A DNA stretch of 5,831 nt from an uncultured Bacillota bacterium (GTDB lineage: Bacteria; Bacillota; Clostridia; UBA1381), in NCBI GenBank assembly GCA_949297205.1, contig CASFSH010000440.1:1-5831 (forward strand), written 5' to 3'. The translations under genes were made by a program, and so were the position numbers. Shown here one piece after another: positions 1-5,571 of this stretch. A model generated the notes under the pieces. That model had not been told where the DNA came from. It did no database searches and was given only the letters and a program-made list of their open reading frames with translations. The number at the start of each line of letters is the position of its first letter. Positions within the stretch are counted from its first letter, which is position 1.

Positions 1-6
1 TCCATT

Positions 7-24
7 CCGCCGCCAATGCGGCGG
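7..24. repeat. GC-rich hairpin at the left edge
   Basis: A perfect 7-bp inverted repeat, CCGCCGC (7-13) and GCGGCGG (18-24), encloses the loop CAAT. No T-tract follows on either strand, so it is not a convincing intrinsic terminator. It sits 9 nt left of the long palindrome at 34-139 and shares its elevated GC content. It may belong to the same element, which may continue beyond the window edge. Confidence 0.5.
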
Positions 25-33
25 CACAAATCC

Positions 34-139
34 TAACGTGTAAAAGAAGCAAGCAGATTGCCGTTTTGAGTGACGACGGCGTATGTGTATACTCCGAGTC
101 ACGAAAAAAGGTGAGATGCAAAGCTTATTTTTCACGTTA
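34..139. repeat. Long imperfect palindrome: ERIC/MITE-like repeat or structured RNA
   Basis: This 106-nt stretch folds on itself almost end to end. Pairs read by hand: 34-40 with 133-139, 42-45 with 128-131, 47-50 with 123-126, 53-55 with 117-119, 58-62 with 110-114 (two G-T pairs), 64-67 with 105-108, 70-74 with 98-102, 77-79 with 94-96, and 81-84 with 89-92 around a GTGT loop. The helices are separated by small symmetric mismatches, two of which are tandem G-A/G-A (56-57 against 115-116, and 68-69 against 103-104). T-rich DNA (142-151) follows on the plus strand. A chance or coding sequence would rarely pair this completely. The two best explanations are a dispersed intergenic palindromic repeat and a transcribed structured RNA; I cannot assign a named family. 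Confidence 0.6.
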
Positions 140-189
140 TCTTTTATTTTTACAATTTTTACTTATTTTATACAATTTAATGTATTTCA

Positions 190-218
190 TTGATGTATAT
201 AAATTTTTATGTTATAAT
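190..218 (+). promoter_or_regulatory. Sigma-A promoter of the GT51-ECF operon
   Basis: TTGATG (190-195) and a perfect TATAAT (213-218) are separated by 17 nt. Transcription would start near 225, giving a leader of about 38 nt before the ATG at 263. The surrounding 140-262 is very AT-rich and contains no gene. The promoter lies wholly downstream of the palindrome at 34-139, so that element is probably not part of this leader. Confidence 0.7.
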
Positions 219-262
219 TATATAAATGGGTTTTAATTTTACTTGAAACGGGGGTATATATT

Positions 263-988
263 ATGAGAGCAATAAAAAGATTTTTTACATTTTTACTTTT
301 GATAATCATTGCGGCGGCAGCAATAATCATATATATGGGATATAACAAATATACCGATGCATTAAAAGAAAAATCTCTTACGACAGCAGTTGAGGAAATT
401 CGCTCTATTGATAATTATACGTCTATTGACGAGGTTCCCGAAATGTATGTTAATGCCGTAATTGCAACCGAGGACAGGCGGTTTGAATATCATAACGGCT
501 TTGATATAATCGGAACGGGAAGGGCAATTTTAACCGATATAAAAGAAAGAAAACTTGTTGAAGGCGGTAGCACCATTACACAGCAGCTTGCCAAAAATAT
601 GTATTTTCCCATGGATAACTCTCCTACAAGAAAAATTGCGGAAATATTTATGGCGTTTAAAATAGAACAGGAATATGAAAAGGACAAAATATTTGAATTA
701 TACATGAATACCATATACTTTGGCAGCGGATATTATAACATATTCGACGCTTCAATGGGCTATTTCGGAAAATATCCGTCGGAAATGAATGATTATGAAG
801 CAACTATGCTTGCAGGAGTTCCAAACGCTCCTTCACTTTATTCTCCGAAAGTAAATCTTAATCTTGCTCATAAAAGACAGGAAAAAGTTATTGACTGTTT
901 GCTTGACTGTAATTACATTGAACAGGAACAGGCAGATGAAATATTATCAAAAATTCAGGCTGAAGAGGGGAATGCCCATGAAAACTAA
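263..988 (+). CDS. Monofunctional peptidoglycan glycosyltransferase (GT51)
   Basis: The 241-residue protein polymerises lipid II into glycan strands at the outer face of the membrane. A single N-terminal transmembrane anchor (about residues 7-25) follows the basic MRAIKR start. The GT51 motifs appear in order: ATEDRRFEYHNGFD around the expected catalytic Glu70 (69-81), GGSTITQQLAKN (101-112), RKIAE (123-127), a KDKIFELYMN-type helix with the second conserved Glu145 (140-149), and LAGVPNAPSLYSP (183-195). The chain ends shortly after this domain, with no transpeptidase domain, so it is a monofunctional (MtgA/Mgt-like) enzyme rather than a class A penicillin-binding protein. The start is set by CGGGGG at 249-254, about 8 nt upstream of ATG. 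Its 3' end overlaps the next gene by 11 nt, implying translational coupling. All catalytic motifs are intact. No gene symbol is assigned because family naming differs between lineages. Confidence 0.93.
   Translation: MRAIKRFFTFLLLIIIAAAAIIIYMGYNKYTDALKEKSLTTAVEEIRSIDNYTSIDEVPEMYVNAVIATEDRRFEYHNGFDIIGTGRAILTDIKERKLVEGGSTITQQLAKNMYFPMDNSPTRKIAEIFMAFKIEQEYEKDKIFELYMNTIYFGSGYYNIFDASMGYFGKYPSEMNDYEATMLAGVPNAPSLYSPKVNLNLAHKRQEKVIDCLLDCNYIEQEQADEILSKIQAEEGNAHEN
965..970 (+). promoter_or_regulatory. Ribosome binding site that decides the ECF S-component start
   Basis: GAGGGG lies inside the last codons of the glycosyltransferase gene, 7 nt before the ATG at 978. An in-frame ATG at 972 is only 1 nt from this site and one at 864 has no such site, so 978 is the preferred start. 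Confidence 0.7.
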
Positions 989-1526
989 AAGAATTGTATT
1001 AAACGGATTATTCTGTGCTTTGGGAGTGTTGTTGCCGCAGGCATTTCATGTGTTCGGTGCAGCATCGGGAATGATTTTTCTGCCCATGCATATTCCGGCT
1101 ATGATTGCAGGCTTTATATTAGGCCCTGTTTCAGGACTTGTATGCGGCATGATTTCCCCGGTAATCAGCTGTTTTGCGGTTTCCATGCCGGCGTTGTTAA
1201 AAATGCCCTTTATGGCATTTGAAGTAGGCGCTTACGGATTTTTCTGCGGTCTTATTTTTAAATTACTTTCAGGAAAAACAAAAAACACCCTTCTGTCGGT
1301 TTACATAACATTGATTGTTGCTCAAATATTCGGAAGAATTGTAAATCTTCTGCTTACCCTTGCCGCAGTTTATATTTTAAAACTGGACTCGGTTGCAGTT
1401 ATTTCGGTATGGACTGCTGTAGTCACAGGTATTCCGGGAATTATTATTCAATGGGTATTTATACCGCCGATTATTTTTATACTGCGTAAACTTCCCATAG
1501 TAAAAGAAATTAATTTAACAGCATAA
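978..1526 (+). CDS. ECF transporter S component (substrate-binding membrane protein)
   Basis: The 182-residue protein is very hydrophobic, with about six membrane segments (roughly residues 8-24, 38-55, 56-70, 78-97, 103-132 and 145-169). That matches the size and topology of S components of energy-coupling factor importers, which bind a vitamin or related micronutrient and dock on shared EcfT/EcfA subunits. The stretch FLPMHIPAMIAGFILGP (34-50), followed by a glycine-rich VSGLVCGMISP, is typical of the broad ECF_trnsprt (DUF3816) family; this is recognition by eye. The substrate cannot be told from sequence. No EcfA or EcfT gene is in the window, so it presumably uses modules encoded elsewhere (group II arrangement). 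It starts inside the end of the GT51 gene and has no promoter of its own. The first residues MKTKRIVLNG resemble other S-component starts, supporting position 978. Confidence 0.85.
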   Translation: MKTKRIVLNGLFCALGVLLPQAFHVFGAASGMIFLPMHIPAMIAGFILGPVSGLVCGMISPVISCFAVSMPALLKMPFMAFEVGAYGFFCGLIFKLLSGKTKNTLLSVYITLIVAQIFGRIVNLLLTLAAVYILKLDSVAVISVWTAVVTGIPGIIIQWVFIPPIIFILRKLPIVKEINLTA

Positions 1527-1573
1527 AATTTATTGACAAAGCTGTTAAAAGGCTGTATAATTACGCTGTAAAA
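1514..1573. promoter_or_regulatory. GCTGT repeat cluster over a promoter (candidate operator)
   Basis: A perfect 9-bp inverted repeat, TTTAACAGC (1514-1522) and GCTGTTAAA (1541-1549), brackets the stop codon of the S component and the -35 hexamer of the next gene. Two further same-orientation copies follow, GCTGTATAA (1552-1560, overlapping the -10) and GCTGTAAAA (1565-1573, at the expected transcription start), at steps of 11 and 13 bp. No T-tract follows the inverted repeat, so it does not look like a terminator. A repressor binding site is the simplest reading, but this is inference. Confidence 0.4.
1533..1561 (+). promoter_or_regulatory. Consensus sigma-A promoter of the esterase-like gene
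   Basis: A perfect TTGACA (1533-1538) and a perfect TATAAT (1556-1561) are separated by the optimal 17 nt. Transcription should start near 1568, about 41 nt before the ATG at 1609. The promoter begins only 7 nt after the stop codon of the upstream gene, so the esterase-like gene is its own transcription unit, although some readthrough from upstream is possible. Confidence 0.85.
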
Positions 1574-1608
1574 AAGCATACATAACAAATTAAAGGATGT
1601 GTATATAA

Positions 1609-2469
1609 ATGACTATGACGGAAAAATTAAAAAATGCCGACGCGGCTGTTCTCTACATTGCCGGACAGTCAAACGCTCATGCCCATGCTCAGGCTTTACC
1701 TGAGGAGGAAAAACTGCGTTTTGGATTGAAACACGTTTTTACCCTTGACCATCGAATTGACAGAAGTCTTGATAACAAAAGTCTTATATGGCGTCAGTTT
1801 ACCTCCGAATATAACAATTTAGGAGAACACCAGGACGATACCGCAGCTTTGGGCTATTATACCGCGTTGGAATGGGAAAAACGTATTGAACAGGGCGAAA
1901 AACTGCCCGATTTATACATAGTGCAAATTTCAATCGGTGCACAGGGCGTTGCTAACGGAATGTGGAATATGGAAATGGAGAAAAAGCTTGTAAATGATGA
2001 TGTTACCCCTGTACCTTTATATCATCTTGCAATGCACATTTACAGCCTTGTTTATGAGGATTTAAAAGCACGATATAAAAATCCCGTCGCAATAGGCTGG
2101 CATTGGATAGGAAGCGAAAGCGACGCAGTTAAAGAATACGCCGACGTCCCAACAATGCCTGCATATCTTGAGCGTTTTTTTGATGATATGTTTTCTGCCA
2201 TAGGCTTTGAGTGCCCTGCTTATTTTTACAGACTTGCACATTACAAAAATGACAGCGCATATAAAAAAGGCATTGACCTTATAAATGATATATTTAATAA
2301 ATATCTCGCAAAACATAAGTCCGGCAAAATGGTGGACTGCACACTCTCTCCCTATTGGAATTTCGACCTTGTCGGCTCGGGAATTTATAACGAGGAAGAT
2401 AAAATTCATTACCTTTCCCCTGTTCAGAAATGGTTTGCAGACCAACTGTTTGTAAATTTAGAGGATTAA
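1609..2469 (+). CDS. SGNH/SASA-type carbohydrate esterase-like protein
   Basis: The 286-residue protein has no signal peptide or membrane segment, so it should be cytoplasmic. It carries the landmarks of the SGNH hydrolase fold as found in the SASA / CE6 group of sugar O-acetyl esterases. These are a nucleophile block AGQSN with Ser21 (18-22), a glycine block QISIGAQG (106-113), a WIGSESD block (166-172), and a C-terminal Asp264-x-x-His267 followed by YLS, which would complete the triad. The length fits the family. The third block is unusual: many relatives have W-x-Q-G-E-x-D, whereas here Gln-Gly is replaced by Gly-Ser. The substrate is unknown; removal of acyl groups from imported or wall-derived sugars is a reasonable guess. 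AAAGGA (1592-1597) precedes the ATG by 11 nt, and a second in-frame ATG at 1615 is less likely. The gene is monocistronic, with its own promoter and terminator. Confidence 0.75.
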   Translation: MTMTEKLKNADAAVLYIAGQSNAHAHAQALPEEEKLRFGLKHVFTLDHRIDRSLDNKSLIWRQFTSEYNNLGEHQDDTAALGYYTALEWEKRIEQGEKLPDLYIVQISIGAQGVANGMWNMEMEKKLVNDDVTPVPLYHLAMHIYSLVYEDLKARYKNPVAIGWHWIGSESDAVKEYADVPTMPAYLERFFDDMFSAIGFECPAYFYRLAHYKNDSAYKKGIDLINDIFNKYLAKHKSGKMVDCTLSPYWNFDLVGSGIYNEEDKIHYLSPVQKWFADQLFVNLED

Positions 2470-2476
2470 TATTTAA

Positions 2477-2511
2477 GGCTGTTTCACATTCCTTGCGAAA
2501 CAGCCATTTTT
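2477..2511 (+). terminator. Intrinsic terminator between convergent genes
   Basis: A perfect 9-bp stem, GGCTGTTTC (2477-2485) and GAAACAGCC (2497-2505), with an 11-nt loop is followed by TTTTT (2507-2511). It starts 8 nt after the esterase-like gene's stop. On the minus strand the same hairpin is followed by a weaker TTAAATATTAAT tract, so it probably also ends the SLH transcript arriving from the right. Confidence 0.85.
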
Positions 2512-2542
2512 ACTTCAATTTTAAATTTGTTTATCTCTGCCT

Positions 2543-3649
2543 TTAACGACGGGTTTTCAATGTTATTAGTTCCGTCCCATTTTCACCGTTCATAATTTGA
2601 TAATCAGGCATCAAATATTCTCCGTGATAGCTAAGACCGGTTGTCTGCATAATGGGAATATCAAGTGCGTTATTAAGCATAACTGCGGCTTCTCCTCTTG
2701 TTATTGATGTTTCCGACACTGTGTCAACACCCTTTAAAAGTCCCAGAGCTTCTGCGGTTTGTACATATCCGTCGGGATAACCTCCGAGGGTTTCCACATC
2801 AGACTGATATCCCAATGCATTTACTATCATTTTTATAAATTCCTCGCCTGTTACCTCCCTGTCCGGTTCGACGGTTTTTTCGTCTGTTCCCTCAATTAAA
2901 CCCATTTTAATTGCGTGTTTTATGTCTTCATATGCCCAATGGTCGGCTATGTCGGTATAGGATGTTTGCGCATTAATCTGCGTATCAGCGTAATCTTTGT
3001 CAAGAGTTCTCAGAATTAAAATCATGGATTCCGCTCTTGTTAAAGTTCCGTCCAATCTCATATTTCCGTCAGGATCGCCTATCATGATTTCCTGTTCTCT
3101 CAGTACCTTTGCACTTTCTTCCTCCGAAAGAGGTACAATTTCGGCATTTTCCGAATCAGCTGATTGATTTCCCTCCTCCGTTTCTTCACCTGTTTCCGCT
3201 TTTACCGTCTGTATTTCCCCGGCAAGGTCAACAGCCGCATTATTTCCCGCAACTCCGATTTTATATGTTCCAGCTTTTTCTACTTTTATATCAAAAATCT
3301 TTGTTGCATTGCCGATAAATTCCAATCCCTCAGTTCCCTGTGTAACATAAGCACCTTCCGTTTCGCTGTAAACATTTAAGTAAAAGTTTATCGGTTCTTC
3401 GGAAAATATCAGACGTATGGTATCACAGTCTTCGCCAACCTCTATTTCACTCTGTCCTTTGTCAGAACTGTGAATGGGATTAAACCGGGGATACCTGACA
3501 TAATTACTGCCGAATTTAAAAGGTTCTGTCTGTTCTTCTGATGCCTGGACTGTATTGTCCGACGTTTGGGAATCGGCAAAAACTCCTGCATTTACAGTTA
3601 AAACAGCCGTTATCACCATCGCCGAAAAAATAAATTTCCTTATTTTCAT
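2543..3649 (-). CDS. Secreted SLH-domain protein, short paralogue
   Basis: The 368-residue protein has a Sec signal peptide (MKIRK, hydrophobic 7-21, predicted cleavage after GVFA at 26). Residues about 43-150 form a beta-rich domain I do not recognise. A Glu/Ser/Asn-rich linker (151-170) follows, then an SLH region: a partial repeat at about 189-218 with TRAE at 204, a full repeat at 230-281 (YTDIADHWAYEDI), and a third at 288-332 with TRGE. SLH repeats typically bind pyruvylated secondary cell-wall polymer, so the protein is probably surface-displayed. A 36-residue tail (333-368) containing NGENGTELITLK follows the last repeat. Residues 170-368 are about 78% identical to the C-terminus of the neighbouring SLH protein, while the N-terminal parts are not visibly related. 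The start is supported by AAGGAAGG upstream and by the signal peptide. It lies downstream of its paralogue on the same strand but has its own promoter. Confidence 0.9.
   Translation of the reverse strand: MKIRKFIFSAMVITAVLTVNAGVFADSQTSDNTVQASEEQTEPFKFGSNYVRYPRFNPIHSSDKGQSEIEVGEDCDTIRLIFSEEPINFYLNVYSETEGAYVTQGTEGLEFIGNATKIFDIKVEKAGTYKIGVAGNNAAVDLAGEIQTVKAETGEETEEGNQSADSENAEIVPLSEEESAKVLREQEIMIGDPDGNMRLDGTLTRAESMILILRTLDKDYADTQINAQTSYTDIADHWAYEDIKHAIKMGLIEGTDEKTVEPDREVTGEEFIKMIVNALGYQSDVETLGGYPDGYVQTAEALGLLKGVDTVSETSITRGEAAVMLNNALDIPIMQTTGLSYHGEYLMPDYQIMNGENGTELITLKTRR
2546..3142 (-). repeat. Paralogous SLH module, copy 1
   Basis: This 597-bp block encodes residues 170-368 of the short SLH protein. 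It aligns without gaps to copy 2 (3938-4534), with 155 of 199 residues identical by hand count. Similarity begins at EIVPLSEE and runs to the final RR. It marks a duplicated C-terminal module shared by two neighbouring genes in direct orientation. Confidence 0.85.
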
Positions 3650-3710
3650 AATACCCTTCCTTTCTTAAACCTGATACATTTTTTAAATTCCGCTCTCTGA
3701 TTTTAACATA

Positions 3711-3739
3711 ATTATACAATATTCTGTTTGCTTAATCAA
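3711..3739 (-). promoter_or_regulatory. Sigma-A promoter of the short SLH gene
   Basis: Read on the minus strand, TTGATT (3739-3734) and a perfect TATAAT (3716-3711) are 17 nt apart. Transcription should start near 3704, giving a leader of about 55 nt. Just upstream, at 3756-3774, an all-AT hairpin (8-bp stem, loop TCG) may weakly insulate it from the upstream SLH transcript, for which no clear terminator is visible. Confidence 0.7.
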
Positions 3740-3803
3740 TAAAATAAACAATTCTTTATTTTATCGTAAAATAATTTTAATGTATGTAATAGCTATGTTA
3801 CTT

Positions 3804-3896
3804 TTAATATTGCGGAATAAATTTTACGGCTTGTGCCCGTGTTATAACACCGTCTATATTAAATGTCACACCATCAAGAAAACCATATTCCGTTCC
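3804..3896 (-). pseudogene. Decayed SLH-repeat fragment between the two SLH genes
   Basis: Minus-strand codons 3896 to 3804 (stop TAA at 3806-3804) read GTEYGFLDGVTF, then NIDGVITRAQAVKFIPQY. This resembles the end of an SLH repeat: YGFLDGV aligns with LGLLKGV, and ITRAQAVKFI with ITRGEAAVML, of the third repeats in the neighbouring proteins. It is in a different frame from the upstream SLH gene, has no start codon or ribosome binding site of its own, and the sequence before it does not look like SLH. The simplest reading is a relic of a third SLH gene or repeat left by rearrangement. The fragment is short, so chance similarity cannot be excluded. Confidence 0.45.
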
Positions 3897-3928
3897 TATT
3901 TTTGTATATTTCCGACAGTTATTTATTC

Positions 3929-5467
3929 CTATCTTTCACGACGTATTTTCAGCGTTATAAGTTCTGTCCCGTTTTCACCGTTCATAATTTCATAATCAGG
4001 AGTCAAATATTCTCCGTTAAAGGACATACCTGTAGTTTGCATAATTGGAATATCAAGAGCATTATTAAGCATTACTGCGGCTTCTCCTCTTGTAATGGGA
4101 GTTTGAGCCAAGGTGTCAACACCATTTAAGAGCCCAAGAGATTCAGCCGTTTTTACATATCCGTCGGGGTAACCTCCAAGCGAGTCAGCGTCAGGCTGAT
4201 ATCCCAATGCATTTACTATCATTTTTATAAATTCTTCTTTTATTACCTCTCTGTCAGGTTCAATGGTTGTTTCACTCGTTCCGCTGATCAACCCCAAACT
4301 CAGTGCGTGCTTTATATCTTCATAAGCCCAGTGATCGGCAATGTCGATATATGGTGTTTCTCCTATAAGCTGTGTATCTGCATAATCCTTATCAAGCGAT
4401 CTTAAAATCAAAATCATAGCTTCCGCTCTTGTCATAAAGCTTTCCAATCTCATGTTACCGTCAGGATCACCTATCATAATTTCATATTTTTTCAATTCTG
4501 CAGCACTGTCTTCTTCCGAAAGAGGAACAATTTCATTCTTGCTTTCTTCGTTTTCTGTGTCAGAGGATTGATTTTCATCTTCCGATTTGTTTTCGTCTTC
4601 CGTTTTATTACCATCGGTTTTTTCCGTATCCTCTAAATCTGATTTTTCATTGTCTTTTTGTGTATCTTCTTTATTATCAAGACCTGATAAAATTTCTTCT
4701 ATTTTTTTGTTTGTTTCCTCCGATTCATTAACCGTATATTCATTTTCTCCGTCAACTAAAACCTCATCTCCGTCCTCATTAACAGTCACATACGGTGTAT
4801 CACTTTCTTCATTTTGTTCCTTTATGTATTGAGAATATATTTCCTGTTCTTCGTAGCATATATCAAGAAATTCCTGCTGTGTATATGCCTTTCCCATTTC
4901 GAGTTCCAGTTTTTCATCATGGGTTACATTTATTTCATAATCTCCTGTGGAATAATACGGAATGATATATTTTTCATCACTGCATACAAATTCAAAAGCG
5001 AGCATCTGAATACGCTCTGCTATATATAATGTTCTTATTTTGTCAGGAACGGGAATATTGTTACTTTCGACATATTCCTCTATAACATTTTCATAAGGCA
5101 CTTTGTAATTTTTAAAAAACAGCACTTGCTCACCCAATTCGGGTTCTATTATACCTTTAAATTCTTCTTCTTCAAAGGAACAAATATATACATCATCAGA
5201 ATCAATCATCGGAACCATTACAAATACATAACTTCCCATGCTGTTCCTTTCTATAGAGATAAAACTCACATAATGTATGGCTAAAATGTGAGACTTATCT
5301 ATCTTGTCACTATCAACCTCAAGATTTTCAAGGGATGTGGTGATATATTCCTCAATATCTGCCGCAGAATTTTCTAAAACTTTGGTGTAATCGGCTTCCT
5401 CTGCAAATACATACATCATATTCATCATTATAAAAACACTTATAATGATTGATAACAGCTTTTTCAT
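3929..5467 (-). CDS. Secreted SLH-domain protein, long paralogue with acidic linker
   Basis: The 512-residue protein starts with a Sec signal peptide (MKKLL, hydrophobic core to about 20, predicted cleavage after VFA at 22). Residues about 23-220 form an alpha/beta extracellular domain that I do not recognise. An extremely polar linker (about 262-312) built of Asp, Glu, Lys, Asn, Ser and Thr follows. The SLH region comprises a partial repeat at 329-360 with TRAE at 346, a full repeat at 372-423 and a third at 430-474 with TRGE. The tail (475-512) has the same NGENGTELITLK stretch as the neighbour. Wall attachment through secondary cell-wall polymer is expected from the SLH family. In-frame ATGs at 5512 and 5488 lack a good ribosome binding site, whereas AAAGGAAG sits 9 nt before 5467 and the signal peptide begins there. 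Its N-terminal domain could be a ligand-binding or structural module; no function can be assigned. Confidence 0.88.
   Translation of the reverse strand: MKKLLSIIISVFIMMNMMYVFAEEADYTKVLENSAADIEEYITTSLENLEVDSDKIDKSHILAIHYVSFISIERNSMGSYVFVMVPMIDSDDVYICSFEEEEFKGIIEPELGEQVLFFKNYKVPYENVIEEYVESNNIPVPDKIRTLYIAERIQMLAFEFVCSDEKYIIPYYSTGDYEINVTHDEKLELEMGKAYTQQEFLDICYEEQEIYSQYIKEQNEESDTPYVTVNEDGDEVLVDGENEYTVNESEETNKKIEEILSGLDNKEDTQKDNEKSDLEDTEKTDGNKTEDENKSEDENQSSDTENEESKNEIVPLSEEDSAAELKKYEIMIGDPDGNMRLESFMTRAEAMILILRSLDKDYADTQLIGETPYIDIADHWAYEDIKHALSLGLISGTSETTIEPDREVIKEEFIKMIVNALGYQPDADSLGGYPDGYVKTAESLGLLNGVDTLAQTPITRGEAAVMLNNALDIPIMQTTGMSFNGEYLTPDYEIMNGENGTELITLKIRRER
3938..4534 (-). repeat. Paralogous SLH module, copy 2
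   Basis: This 597-bp block encodes residues 312-510 of the long SLH protein and is the partner of copy 1 at 2546-3142. The alignment is gap-free. Differences concentrate between and at the edges of the SLH repeats, while the segment before the first TRAE motif and the C-terminal tail are nearly unchanged. Confidence 0.85.
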
Positions 5468-5474
5468 AAATATT

Positions 5475-5483
5475 CTTCCTTTC
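5475..5483 (-). promoter_or_regulatory. Ribosome binding site that fixes the long SLH gene's start
   Basis: On the minus strand GAAAGGAAG is centred 9 to 12 nt before the ATG at 5467. The two upstream in-frame ATGs (5512, 5488) have no comparable site, which excludes the 15-residue N-terminal extension. Confidence 0.65.
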
Positions 5484-5522
5484 ATACTATATTTATTTTC
5501 TATACCCTTCATTTTCTTTCAT

Positions 5523-5543
5523 GATATAGTAACTGTCTATATC
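5523..5543. promoter_or_regulatory. Inverted repeat in the leader of the long SLH gene
   Basis: GATATAG (5523-5529) and CTATATC (5537-5543) form a perfect 7-bp inverted repeat with a 7-nt loop. It lies about 22-42 nt into the predicted transcript and some 56 nt before the start codon. It could be a repressor site or a leader hairpin; AT-rich context makes chance occurrence plausible. Confidence 0.35.
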
Positions 5544-5571
5544 TCTTGCTCCTTTTTCTATTCTTTATTTC

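Noticed and set aside
1..121. Open minus-strand frame running off the left edge from a TTG at 121
   Set aside because: It has no ribosome binding site, it mirrors the same palindrome, and its composition is not that of a typical protein. It is kept only as a reason to search the region.
3..236. Open plus-strand frame from the left edge to a stop at 234-236, as the tail of an upstream gene
   Set aside because: Its last 35 or so codons run through extremely AT-rich promoter-like DNA, and its first half coincides with the long palindrome, so the openness is better explained by structure and composition.
864..977. Longer start for the ECF S component at 864 or 972
   Set aside because: The extra residues would overlap the GT51 gene by more than 100 nt and are not membrane-protein-like. 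The GAGGGG site is correctly spaced only for 978.
1514..1549. Inverted repeat TTTAACAGC/GCTGTTAAA as a terminator of the GT51-ECF operon
   Set aside because: The spacer is 18 nt, no T-tract follows, and the repeat brackets a perfect -35, so an operator is more likely.
3109..3379. Plus-strand ORFs opposite the SLH genes and other overlapping frames
   Set aside because: They lie antisense to well-supported coding sequence with SLH motifs and signal peptides, and have no start signals or recognisable domains.
5468..5512. Longer start for the long SLH protein at 5512 or 5488
   Set aside because: Neither ATG has a good ribosome binding site, and the extension would place 15 polar residues before the signal peptide.
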